From: Lepisosteus oculatus
Lineage: Eukaryota > Chordata > Actinopteri > Semionotiformes > Lepisosteidae
Direction: 5' to 3'
Length of the DNA: 64,000 nt
Assembly (NCBI RefSeq): GCF_040954835.1
Contig: NC_090709.1
Coordinates: 41,982,490-42,046,489 of the forward strand
In this document: one piece after another, positions 20,201 through 29,939 of the stretch
Position numbering within the stretch: the stretch's first letter is position 1
Layout: each line of letters starts with the position of its first letter
The notes under the pieces: model-generated
Databases searched by the model: none
The model's input: only the letters and a program-made list of their open reading frames with translations
What the model was told of the DNA's origin: nothing
Position numbers and translations under genes: made by a program

Positions 20201-21690
20201 TTCTTGCCATTTGTAACAGGCTGTTGATTGCAAGCCTATTGACCAGTTTCTTCTGCGTATTTGTGTGTTGAAATTACTCCTGCGTGGCACGATAAAAGTA
20301 GATCTTCTGGGCTTTTTGGCAGGATAGAGGCACTTTGGATTGATATTTTTTAACCAGCTTCTCTATGGATGAGAGCAAACACCCAGCTTTGCTACCATCT
20401 TCACCAGCATAAAGGAATTAAAAAAAACATGAATAATCAAATCATTTAAATACAATTGTGGACACAAACTATTGTATAACCCTGTCTCACGGATCAGTTT
20501 TGAAAGTATCGATTCATAATATAAAGTTTAGAGAAACCTAGATGCATATGCAGCTGATATAGTAGGCTGATATGGGAAAAAATACTGTAATGTTAGTATA
20601 ATTTTCATTTATTTATCATCAGTATACATATCGGTATAAAGTCAATGTAGTCTTCAGGTGATATCGCATACTCCTTAATACTCCAGTGTTTGACATTAGC
20701 TTGGCTGGCTGAGGAACTGAGAGCACTGAGCGAAGATCAGCACTGTCACAACCCACCTCCTTCATGAGGAATGAACCAGGGAGCCAGCTCCAAGAGTGAA
20801 GTTGAGGTGCTAGGTTTTCAGCCAGGGAGTTATTATGTTAAACACTGTGAAGCGTTCAGACAGTCACACAACCCTTACTGCAGTTTCCCTCTGGGCATCA
20901 ATAAAGTATCTATTTAGATTCTCATCATAAGCATCACGCCTTCTGTGTCAACACCTTTATTACACTTTAGACACAAGTTATCCTGATTATCCCAGCTGAG
21001 TCAGGCGCAGCTCAGTGTGACAGCGCACAGTGACAAGGCAGAAGGCTAGTCCTTCTGAACACGTTAAAGATGATGAAAACACAAGCCCAAATATTTATAC
21101 TGAAAATAATGAAACAATAAATCTATAAATAACGACATTTGTTTTAGGAAATAAAACCTGCACGGAAAATGAATATTTTATTTCGTAGCGCTAAAATGAG
21201 ATAAAAAAAAACAGCTGAAGTTGCTAGGACTCATGAGCAAGTATGAAACTAAAATGGGAAATTTCCAGAGTCTCAGTCAGATGTCCGGATCGAGTTTGTA
21301 GTGGTGTTTGTCGTTCCCGACAATATTGTGATCTCTGGTTTTGGGCCCAATGACTCGCACGTTGCTCTGAGAACGCGTGACCTGTGTCGATCACTAGGGC
21401 CCTGTGGCCCAAGCTGTGTGTGACATTTTTGGGTTCTCTCACAATTAAACAGTCATTACAATTTTGCTAATTAATCATACAATTAATGCTGGGGAAACTA
21501 GGTAACACAATTTTAAAGAAATCCCATAAAGAGAAAGCACATAAACTATGCAGCTGCATGTCTCACAACAAAAACTATTGATAGTGATATAGGATTCGAG
21601 ATTAGAGCTGGAATCTAAAGCCTTGTGCGTCTGGATCAAGTAATGCTGTTTTTCGGACCCGGGACACACAAGATACTCCGGGTGTTTGGA
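20201..21690. other. No gene recognised; LINE tail at 20840-20925
   Basis: AT-rich unique DNA. A LINE-type end lies at about 20875-20915 (tctgggcatcaataaagtat), the same sort as the reverse one at 32985-33020. A short minus frame at 21224-21442 has no support. Confidence 0.5.
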
Positions 21691-21779
21691 CGAGAATAGT
21701 GGTCCAGTCCTGCTGGACAGTCCTGGTCATGTAGTGACGTCCATCAGGCTGGAGCTCAGTTGCCTCTGGAGACCCACTA

Positions 21780-22061
21780 CCCTGTGGACAGAACACACAC
21801 CAGCACATTGGATCACCCTGCGGTATGGATCTGGCACTGCACACCCTGGACTGCCAGAGCAGGACATCTTGCTGTCTCACACACACACACACACATACAC
21901 ACACACACACCCTGGATTGCCAGAGCAGGACATCTTACTGTCTCACACACACACACACACACACACACACCCTGGACTGCCAGAGCAGGACATCTTACTG
22001 TCTCACACACACACACACACACACACACCCTGGACTGCCAGAGCAGGACATCTTACTGTCT

Positions 22062-22104
<43 letters not shown>

Positions 22105-22132
22105 GGACTGCCAGAGCAGGACATCTTACTGT

Positions 22133-22176
<44 letters not shown>

Positions 22177-22190
22177 TCCTGGACTGCCAG
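21780..22190. repeat. VNTR with CA runs, about 70-bp unit
   Basis: Five to six units of ctggactgccagagcaggac plus atcttactgtct, each followed by a (CA)n of differing length. The 444-residue plus frame through it is an artefact. Confidence 0.9.
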
Positions 22191-22550
22191 GGCTCGTCAT
22201 GGGAAATTTGGCCAGGACGCCGGGGTTACACCCCTACTCTTTTCGAGAAACTGACCACAGAGAGTCAGGACCTCAGTTTGACGTCTCATCCGAAGGACGG
22301 CGCCTGTTTACAGTCCAGTGTCCCCCGTCACTATACTGGGGCATCAGGACCCACACAGACCGCAGGGTGAGAGAGCCCCCTGCTGGCCCCACTCACACCT
22401 CTCCCAGCAGCAGCAGCCTCAGCTTTCCCAGGAGTCTCCCCTCCAGGTACTGGCCAGGCTCACACCTGCTGGGCTCCAGTGGTGGGGGGGGGGAGGCTGC
22501 CACCTGGGGGAGCTGCAGGGTGACACTGCTGCTGGCAGGAATGGCCAAGG
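22191..22550 (-). mobile_element. 5S-derived SINE, 5' two thirds
   Basis: Minus strand: 5S-like head at 22550-22440, gcagggggctctctcaccct, and central part down to gtaaccccggcgtcc. Lies downstream of the lectin gene stop. Confidence 0.82.
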
Positions 22551-22670
22551 ATGAGAGAAACCCATCAATCTGTGTGACTCCGGCCTGCTCGATCCCTTCC
22601 GCGTCGCTCGTCCAGGGCAGGAGGCGCCTACGTCACTCAGTTCCACCTGGCCCAGAGGGGAGGATCTTCG

Positions 22671-22817
22671 CTAGACCCCCGTCTCACCTCCTCCTCTTCC
22701 TCCTCCCCCTCCTCCTCGGCTGTCCTCCTCCTGGTGGAAAACCAGCCCATCCGACTGCTCCCTCCAGCGCAGGCTGGTGTTCCCCATGGACACGGTCCGG
22801 AAGAGCTCGCTGCGTAT
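22671..22817 (-). CDS. Lectin exon 5: C-terminal module and Gly-rich end
   Basis: The acceptor gctgtgatttcag opens phase 0: IRSELFRTVSMGNTSLRWRE then QSDGLVFHQEEDS and a run of glycines to TAG (22671-22673). The LRWREQSDGLVFHQEE pattern recalls the end of fish tandem-lectin proteins, usually followed by lysine/glutamate-rich tails; here the tail is glycine/arginine-rich, encoded by GGA repeats. A good GTGAGA donor at 22687 could instead splice to a further exon in phase 1, which I did not find. Confidence 0.65.
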   Translation of the reverse strand: MRSELFRTVSMGNTSLRWREQSDGLVFHQEEDSRGGGGGGRGGGETGV

Positions 22818-25800
22818 CTGAAATCACAGCACCGGGCCGTTGGAGTCGGTCGGTCCTGTTTTCCTACGGAGGCCGCGTTTCCCTACAGAGAACGTCCCGC
22901 AGCCCAGAAAAGTCTGTGGACAATAGCGACAGTGGACATGCCCAGGAACAGAGGTGTAAACCTGTTCACATTGCCAGTCAGAGCCCTGAAACTAGTTCTA
23001 TCAGCATTGTCACCCCGTGACGGGGGCGTTCATGCATAGCTGGGGCTTTGTAGCTTCACCAGTAAAGTAGTAATGATTGCTTGCACTTACATAGGGCTTT
23101 TCTGGACACTCCACTCAAAGCGCTTTACAGGTAAAGGGGGAATCCCACCCCCGCCACCAATGTGCAGCCCCCACCTGGATGATGCGCCAGTCTGCTTTAC
23201 AGGTCAGGGGGAATCCCACTTCCCCCACCAATGTGCAGCCCCCACCTGGATGATGCGCCAGTCTGCTTTACAGGTCATGGGGAATCCCACTTCCCCCACC
23301 AATGTGCAGCCCCCACCTGGATGATGGGACATGTAGCTCTCAGTGGGGAGGAGAGCAGAGGGATGAAGCCAGTTCACAGAGGGGGATTATTATGAGGAGG
23401 CCGTAATTGGTAAGGGCCAATGGGAAATGGGTCCATCCAGCTGAGAACTGAATCGCCGTTGAAATTGAAAACTTGTGGAATGATTTTGATTGGTGCATCA
23501 GCAGTCCCCTCTATAATTGATTTAATGGACCTTTTGAAGAGAAGATCCCTTTGTTGGCCCTATACAATTTCTTGCATGAGGAATCGGTCTTGTCGCAGAC
23601 CCCAGCTGGCTCTCCAGGAGACACACAGACGGGGAGAGAGAGAAGCTGGGGGGTCAGAGCGCAGGGTCGGCCATTTATACGGCACCCCTGGAGCAGCTGG
23701 GGTGAAGGGCCTCGCTCAGGGGCCCCAACGGAGTAGGATTCCTCTGCCGTCCGTGGGATTTGAACCGGGAAGCCCTTCCAGCCACAGGTGCAGATCCTGA
23801 GCCACAGAGCCACCCCACTTGATGGGATGAGCTAACCTTTCCCAGTCTAGGCGTGCCACACGGGCACGGACCTGTCCGCACAGAATTATGCCTGTGATTT
23901 CAGATAACAAGGTACGTCCACCGAGCACTAAAACTCAGGGGTGTGGACGCGTATCCAATCTGTTGCTCTCGGTTTTCATTTGTCGGAACGTTTCCGAAGG
24001 CCTTTTTCCGATTGGGGGTCGTAGGTCACACAGCGTAAATATGGGTAAAATAAATTGTATTTCGATTTCGGCATGCGAGATCTCGACGTGTGTTTGTATC
24101 GAAGGAGTGTGCAGGCTTTCTACAGACATTGTGTTTTAAGGCGGGGTGTGATAAACTGATATGGTTCTTTAAGGACGAGGAGTAGGACGAGGTCTGTAGT
24201 GTTCAAGAATCAGGGGATCCAGCAGACCAGGAGACCCGGTTTTTACCTACCTGGCCCAAGAGATGTTCCGTCATTTCAGGGTCATTCGGGTTCAGGCTTT
24301 TACCCAGAGAGAGCCCGACCTTCATCACCACCCTCTTCCCTGCAGAGACACGCAAGAGGAATGTGAAGACAAACCAGACAGGGAGGTGGCACAGCGTCTG
24401 CGTGGAGCTTGCAGGTTCACGTCCGCTCGTGGCAGACGGCACCCCCTAGTCGGGAATTGAACTCGGGGCTCCCTCACTGCAGGGCAGCCAGGCTGAGCAC
24501 TGTGCCACTATCGTTTCCTTAATGGGCTCGGTCTTCTCCTCTGCTCCCTGACAGTATGAGGCCACAGCCAGGCGAGCGAGCCCGGACTCTCGGACTTGAT
24601 CCGTTGGTGTCACAACCTCCGATATCACATTTTTCCCCCTTGCAGTGCTTCTAGCTATTGCTTACTCCTTTGAAATCAAACTTATTTAATTTTCTTTGCC
24701 GTTTCAAGGCCCGGAACTGAAGACGGGATCCGACTTCCAAGTTCCAACAGTTGGGTCAAATTCGAATCATGGACACAAACAAGCCAGAGAAGACAGGGTG
24801 CTTCCCGCGCTGACGTTAACTACGAGCTCGAGACGCGACGGAGCTGGCCGGGGGAGCAGCACCGCCGCGGCTCTCCCGTCGCGATCGCAAGGAATGAGCC
24901 AGGGAGTCAGCTGCCCAAGGGTGACGCTGGAACGAAAAGGAGGGGAGCTGGGGACAAGGGGGGCCCAGAGCCGCGATCAGCCAGGGCATGTTGATATGCA
25001 GGAGGACGGACACGCCCGTCTCGGACCCCTCCCGAGTTTCCGCTCGGTAACACTCTTGGATGTGCAGCGGCGGAGAGCGATCGCGTTTTTTTTCCCATCC
25101 CTCCCGCCTCAACCATCGTCTCCCCTCCCGCCCCTCGCTGCTCTCCTTTCCTCCTTTGCCCCTCCGGGGGCAAACGTGGTCGAAACGAACCCCCCCCCCC
25201 CGACGGTGGTCCGCCTACCCTGGGAACAGAAGAAGGCGTACTCCCGGCCGCAGTCCTCGTCGGCCCACGTCCCCGTCGTCAGGTCCATCGCCCCGCAGTT
25301 CTCGCCGCCCCCTTCGTTCAGGGGCTGCTCCCCGCCCCAGCGGCGGAAGGCGAGGCCCGCCCCGTCGGCCCACCTCCAGGCCTCGAGGGACAGGCCGATC
25401 CAGGCGCTCGTGCCGGCCGCCTGCTCGCTGACGGCGGCGTTGTCGCTCGGGTCCCTGACGACGGCCAGGTCCGTGTATCGGTCCCGGCAGTGCTTCCGCG
25501 CCTCGGTCCAGTTCTTCTGGTCCCGGATCAGGGTGTACTGGAGCGCGCCGCCGCCGCCGCCGGTCACTGATGAAGAAAGATGTGAAGACGGGGGTTTGAA
25601 TGTAATCCTTTCTGTAGGGGGTTTAGACTTCTAAGTCACAAGCTGGGGTTTATGGCAGGAAAGGGGGTTAACTGATAAGGATTGCAGATGCAAGCTAGGA
25701 ACCCCCCTGGGTGTAATCTTAAACTGACCATTTGTCCAGAACATCGTAAACTGGCCAAATACCATGAACCCCCCTCTTTACCATCAGACCGAGTGACGTC

Positions 25801-27625
25801 AGAAACGGAGAAGAAAACACTATATAACCCAAAAGTTTGTAACAGTACGTGGAACAATACTTCGGTTTTGTTGTTTCTTGCGGGAAACAAGACTTCGGCT
25901 TTATTGTTCCTTGCATGCAATAAACTCATCTGTTTTACTTCATCTCGGGATCAAGAACCTTATTTCTTCTGTTACAACACTGGGAACACCCGGCCCGCCC
26001 GTGAGAAACATTTCGTTTCGGGAGCCGGCAGGGGAGGGCTTGGCCTGCTTCGCGTTCCTAGTGCCAGCAGCTGTATCACCCTGCAACTCACAACTGGCAG
26101 CCCCCCCACTGGAGCTCAGCAGGTGTGAGCCTGGTCAGTACCTGGAGGGGAGACTCCTGGGAAAAACTGAGGCTGCTGCTGGAAGAGGTGTTAGTGGGGC
26201 CAGCAGTCCGGAGCGGGAATACTCACCCTGGTAGCAGACGAAGTTTTTCTGCTGCCCGCACGGGGCATCGTTCCACGTCCCGCCGCCCGACATCTCCACG
26301 CAGTCCTCCTTGCCGCGGAGGTTGTTGGGCTCGCCGGCCATCCAGTTCGGAAAGCCGTGGCCCCCCTCGCCCGACGACCACCGCCAGCCGCCGCCGTCGC
26401 GGTGCAGCCCCAGCCAGGCCCGGCCCGGGGCGGGACCCCCGGCCAGCTCCAGGAGCCGGCGGGTGTCGGCCGGGCCCAGGACGGAGGCCAGGTCGCCGCC
26501 CCGCCCCTCCCGGCAGTACCGGCGGGCTTCGGGCCAGGTCCTGGGGGTGCTCACGAAGAGGAAGGCGCGCCCGGGGCCGGGGGGCATCAGCGCCCACAGT
26601 CCTGGACCAGAGAGGCCCGGGTTTAGTGCCTGCTGGCAGCCCCCCCCCCTGGGAAAAACTAAGGTTGCTGCTGGGAGAGGTGTTAGTGGGGCCAGCAGGG
26701 GGCGCTCTCACCCTGCGGTCTGTGTGGGTCCTGATGCCCCAGTATAGTGACGGGGGACACTGGACTGTAAACAGGCGCCGTCCGTCAGATGAGACGTCAA
26801 ACCGAGGTCCTGACTCTCTGTGCTCATTAACAATCCCGGGGTGTCTCTGGAGAAGAGTAGGGGTGTTACCCCAGTGTCCCGGCCTGATTCCCCCCCTGGT
26901 CTTGACCCATCATGGCCTCCTAATAACCCCCCCTCTCTGAACTGGCTCCATCCCTCTGCTCTCCTCCCCACTGAGAGCTCTCATGCTTGGCCATTCCCCC
27001 CACCACTGGAGCCCAGCAGGTGTGAGCCTGGTCAGTACCTGGAGGGGAGACTCCTGGGAAAAACTCAGGCTGCTGCTGGGAGAGGTGTGAGTGGGGCCAG
27101 CAGGGGGCGCTCTCACCCTGCGGTCTGTGTGGGTCCTGATGCCCCAGTATAGTGACGGGGGACACTGGGCTGTAAGAAGGTGGCATCCTTTGGCGAAGGC
27201 ATGAAACCGAGGTCCTGACTCTTTGGGGTCATTAAAAATCCCAGGGTGTTTCTTAAAAAGAGTAGGGCTGTTACCCCAGTGTTGTGGCCAAATGTCCCCC
27301 CTGTCCTTTACCCATCATGGCCTCCTAATAACCCCCCCCTCTCTGAACTGGCTTCATCACTCTGCTCTCCTCCCCACTGAGCGGACTGGAGCATCATCCA
27401 GGTGGGGGCTCCACATTGGTGGCAGTAGTGGGATTCCCCCTGGCCTCGAAAGAGCTCTGAGTCTAACCCTAATCCCACTTCCGCCACCAATGCGAAATGA
27501 TCCAACCCCAAAACAATGATCGGAACAAAGGAGGCACGAGTTCAGGGTACCGGCGATCGATGTGATCGGTCCTCAACGAGACACTGACCTGTTAAAAGCA
27601 GGTGGCGGAGTACGGCCCTCTCCAT
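22671..27625 (-). CDS. Secreted tandem C-type lectin, complete five-exon gene model
   Basis: Join on the minus strand: 27625-27589, 26601-26227, 25566-25219, 24339-24251, 22817-22671. Total 996 nt, 331 residues plus TAG. Donors GTCAGT, GTGAGT, GTAGGC, GTAGGT; phases 1,1,1,0 match at every junction. Residues 1 to about 20: signal peptide (HLLLTGLWALM core). CTLD1 about 24-137 with Cys 42/113/127/135, EPN 103-105 and WND 122-124. CTLD2 about 146-253 with Cys 164/228/243/251. C-terminal module about 255-315, then a Gly-rich end. No transmembrane span, so secretion is expected. The layout is that of fish proteins usually labelled macrophage mannose receptor-like. Mannose-type, calcium-dependent sugar binding is inferred for CTLD1 only. 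The start has a fair Kozak context (purine at -3, G at +4). Introns are 987, 660, 879 and 1433 bp, rich in SINEs. An intact frame and intact splice sites argue for a working gene. Confidence 0.8.
23045..23430 (-). mobile_element. 5S-derived SINE, 3' part with internal triplication
   Basis: Tail landmarks (agcgctttacagg, cccacctggatgatg) with a segment of about 62-67 bp (tgcgccagtctgctttacag...) repeated in tandem at about 23120, 23185 and 23250. In intron 4 of the lectin gene. Confidence 0.8.
23550..23830 (-). mobile_element. tRNA-derived SINE, minus orientation
   Basis: Same family as 5190-5482; minus-strand head tggctctgtggctcaggatc, box B-like ggttcaaatcccac, tail ttgtatagggcc. In lectin intron 4. 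Confidence 0.85.
24251..24339 (-). CDS. Lectin exon 4: first half of C-terminal module
   Basis: 89 nt, acceptor gtgtctctgcag, donor GTAGGT, entering in phase 1 and leaving in phase 0. Reads GKRVVMKVGLSLGKSLNPND then PEMTEHLLGQ. Joined to exon 5 it gives the pattern RVVxK...NPNDPEM..HLLGQIRSEL, similar to a conserved unit that follows tandem CTLDs in fish proteins (from memory; the unit has no name known to me). Confidence 0.7.
24385..24515 (-). mobile_element. tRNA-headed SINE fragment
   Basis: Minus strand: gtggcacagtgctcagcctg, ctgcagtgagggagccccga and gttcaattcccgac resemble a SINE head with a degenerate box B. In lectin intron 3. Confidence 0.5.
25219..25566 (-). CDS. Lectin exon 3: second C-type lectin domain
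   Basis: 348 nt, acceptor ttcttcatcag, donor GTAGGC, phase 1 both ends. Landmarks: NWTEARKHC, AWIGLS, WRWADG, RRWGGEQPLN, ENCGAM, TWADEDC, YAFFC. The EPN position is EQPLN and WND is WAD, so the calcium site is probably lost. A (G)6-type linker (GGGGGA) opens the domain. Typical length for a CTLD. Confidence 0.88.
25600..25985 (+). mobile_element. Solo LTR-like element in lectin intron 2
   Basis: Plus strand: tgtaatcc start region, a TATA box (cactatataaccc, 25829-25841), a polyadenylation signal (gcaataaactc, 25917-25927) and an end near tctgttacaaca. The order TATA, AATAAA and TACA end is that of a retroviral or retrotransposon LTR. No internal genes and no second LTR are present, and no clear target-site duplication was seen. 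Confidence 0.5.
26035..26205 (+). mobile_element. 5S-derived SINE head, truncated next to CTLD1 donor
   Basis: Plus strand: 5S-like head (agctcagcaggtgtgagcc, gtacctggaggggagact), stopping at gtggggccagcag, about 20 bases from the CTLD1 exon donor at 26226. Confidence 0.82.
26227..26601 (-). CDS. Lectin exon 2: first C-type lectin domain
   Basis: 375 nt, acceptor ctctggtccag, donor GTGAGT, phase 1 both ends. It starts with the end of the signal peptide (LWALM), then AFLFVSTPRTWPEARRYC, AWLGLHRDGGGWRWSSGE, NWMAGEPNN, KEDCVEM, TWNDAPC and NFVCYQ. EPN plus WND are the residues that bind calcium and mannose-type sugars in mannose-binding relatives. The exon is very GC-rich compared with its introns. 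Confidence 0.9.
26635..26965 (+). mobile_element. 5S-derived SINE, 5' truncated
   Basis: Starts within the 5S-like head (cctgggaaaaactaaggttg) about 30-40 bases upstream of the CTLD1 acceptor and runs to gaactggctccatccctctg. Lectin intron 1. Confidence 0.82.
26985..27520 (+). mobile_element. 5S-derived SINE, nearly complete
   Basis: Head at 26995-27110 (gtgtgagcctggtcagtacc), body, and tail region with gcatcatccaggtgggggct (27391) ending in degraded sequence without the ATT run. Lectin intron 1. Confidence 0.82.
27589..27625 (-). CDS. Lectin exon 1: start codon and signal peptide
   Basis: ATG at 27625-27623; reads MERAVLRHLLLT plus one base, donor GTCAGT. Joined to exon 2 it continues GLWALMPPGPG, giving a normal signal peptide. 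The same ME(R/Q)xxx...LLL start is common in fish lectins of this type. A 5' UTR intron is possible because a cag precedes closely. Confidence 0.65.
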
Positions 27626-27754
27626 CACTGGGAAGCCCCGATCTGCGAGCACAAGAGCCAAATCGTTGCCAGTGAGTTGGGTCTCTGCGCGGCCTTTCTT
27701 GAACTGGTTAGTTAGATCGCGGGTTAACCAAATGCAAAGGGCAAAACTTGCTAC
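27626..27754 (-). promoter_or_regulatory. Putative 5' flank of the lectin gene
   Basis: The only unique DNA between the start codon and the upstream SINE. On the minus strand it carries cctttgcatttgg, one base from the octamer (ATTTGCAT). No TATA box was seen. Confidence 0.25.
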
Positions 27755-28372
27755 CCGAGGTGGGCAGCACAGTGGTGGACTGGGTCAGCATAGCTGCCTC
27801 ACAGCTCTGGGTTCTATTCTGGACCTTGGAGCCTGGTCGCGTCCAGGGGGTGTGTGTGTCCTGTGATGGACTGTGTCCTGTCCAGGGTGTGTGTGTGTCC
27901 TGTGATGGACTGGTGTCCTGTCCAGGGTGTGTGTGTGTCCTGTGGTGGACTGGTGTCCTGTCCAGGGTGTGTGAGTGTGTGTGTGTGTGTCCTGTGATGG
28001 ACTGGTGTCCTGTCCAGGGTGTGTGTGTGTCCTGTGATGGACTGGCGTCCTGTCCAGGGTGTGTGTGTGTCCTGTGATGGACTGGTGTCCTGTCCAGGGT
28101 GTGTGTGTGTCCTGTGATGGACTGGTGTCCTGTCCAGGGTGTGTGAGTGTGTGTGTGTCCTGTGATGGACTGCTGTCCTGTCCAGGGTGTGTGAGTGTGT
28201 GTGTGTCCTGTGATGGACTGGTGCCCTGTCCAGGGTGTGTGAGTGTGTGTGTGTCCTGTGATGGACTGGTGCCCTGTCCAGGGTGTGTGTGTGTCCTGTG
28301 ATGGACTGGTGTCCTGTCCAGGGTGTGTGAGTGTGTGTGTGTCCTGTGATGGACTGGCGTCCTGTCCAAGCC
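27755..28372 (+). mobile_element. SINE head followed by expanded VNTR
   Basis: tRNA-type head (ggcagcacagtggtggactg, tgcctcacagctctgggttc, 27761-27815), then about 12 units of the same 45-bp family as 19010 (cctgtgatggactggtgtcc). The SINE 3' tail is missing. Minus frames of 194 to 283 residues are read-through. Confidence 0.85.
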
Positions 28373-28785
28373 GAGCTTGTCGTTCTGCAGTCTTTAACCC
28401 GCTGATCGGAGTCTTTAAAAACCCGCTCGCTGGGACCCGAGCTGCACACGAGCAGGCGCGGTGCACGACGCTCCCCACTCAGACCGCCCGCCCCCCGAGT
28501 CTCGCCACCCGCCCCCCATTCGGTTTCCCCCTCATGATCTCGCCTGCGGTCTCCTGCAGGCAGCCGTCTGGGACAGCCGCTTCCTGAGCCGCGAAACCCC
28601 TGGATCGCGATGGACCGCAGGGGCTGCGTCTCGGCGCCGCGAACGGTATCGACCAAATGGCACAACGGATACAGCGCAGTGGCCGGCGCTGAAAGGTCTT
28701 TCCTGCGAGCTCACAAGAAATCACAAGAATCCCAAACGTAAAGTTACGAAAATCAGGTCACATGATAACAGATGATGATGTGATA
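28373..28785. other. No gene recognised
   Basis: GC-rich unique DNA with several short overlapping frames on both strands and no domain. Confidence 0.4.
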
Positions 28786-29345
28786 GAAACGGAATAAAAC
28801 TCAATATCAAGAGAGCTGCGATCTGTCCAGGGGGGTGTGCGGTACGTTACGTCTAAGTAGTGCAGTTATGCTGAATACAGTGAAAACTGTAGCCATCACA
28901 GGTGATCTGCTGAAGGAGCCGCAGGTGAGCTGTTCGGCGGTCTTACTGCCTGGAGGTAGGAGCTGTGCCGTGATCTGCTGGACTCTGACCAAATGCTCCT
29001 TAACTGGAAACAACTGAATCGATTGCAGTGACCCGCGGTCGAGATGCGGTCTGACCAGGTAATCCGCACCAGGCAATCCTGCAGGCAGTCATGAAGAGAA
29101 CTGATGCGAGGAGGTTGGAGCGCCCTCTGGCGGAGAGGATGGGGACCGTGGCCATCAGGGCGCGGTAGAAACGGAATAAAATGAACTCAGCCCGGGCTCA
29201 ATATCAAGAGAGCCGCGATCTGTCCAGGGGTGTGTGCGGTACGTTATGTCTTAGTAGTGCAGTTATGCTGAATACAGTGAAAACTGCGTGTCCCTGTAGG
29301 CATTACGGGTGATCTGCTGAAGGAGCCGCAGGCTGGCTGTTGAGC
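28786..29345. repeat. Tandem duplication, offset about 375 bp
   Basis: Blocks at about 28786-28940 and 29164-29340 share caagagagc-gcgatctgtc, gtgtgcggtacgtta, gtagtgcagttatgctgaat and gatctgctgaaggagccgca. About 90% agreement by eye. Confidence 0.85.
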
Positions 29346-29935
29346 AGTTCCTGCCCGGAGGTAGGACGCCCTCCTCTAAGTGAGTTTAGCTCCTGATTGC
29401 TTTCCACCCGAGCGGATTTTGAGAAACACCTTTGAGCTACGGGCGCCGGCACGCACAGTATACCCCTCCTCCGCCTTCCTCCTACCTGCCTGTCTGTCTC
29501 TGACCCCTCCCGGGTTTCTGCTTCGGGCAGCCCGGTTCTCGCCCCGCTCCTCAGTCGGCGTTCAAACTCCTTCCTCCTACTGACTGCCCCTGCCCTCTGC
29601 AAGCAAGCCTGGGATCAGCAAAGGCGACACCCTGACCCTCCTCCGGGTCGCTGCGTCACAGAGATCGCCTCGGCCACCTGCCCTCCCCTGAACACGACAG
29701 GCAAAGGGATTTTGTTCACCAGGCGCTGCTGTAGGTTGTTTTCTTAGCCGGAGTGTCGTTTTAGACGTCGCTAACTACTCTGCGGGAACGTTTGCAAGGC
29801 AAAACATATGCAAAGGAGTTTTAAAAGAGCTTAAACTAATAGCAGGGAATTGTGAAGTTGTTGGTTTTTTTATTTTCTGGGTTATTACTGTCCGTTTTCT
29901 AACTGGTTTATCTAGTAGAGGGTCACAGGGGGGAG
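29346..29935. other. No gene recognised
   Basis: Pyrimidine-rich (29450-29560), then AT-rich DNA. Nothing identified. Confidence 0.4.
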
Positions 29936-29939
29936 TTGG

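Noticed and set aside
18908-20290. Minus frames of 397 and 460 residues rich in TH/PGQD
   Set aside because: Read-through of the SINE-derived VNTR and GT runs.
21686-23020. Plus frame of 444 residues
   Set aside because: Crosses a (CA)n VNTR, a 5S-SINE and the antisense of lectin exon 5; no single protein feature.
24696-25634. Plus frame of 312 residues, Arg/Pro/Ser-rich
   Set aside because: Antisense shadow of the GC-rich CTLD2 exon plus intron.
26125-26940. Plus frame of 271 residues
   Set aside because: Antisense of the CTLD1 exon joined to SINE sequence.
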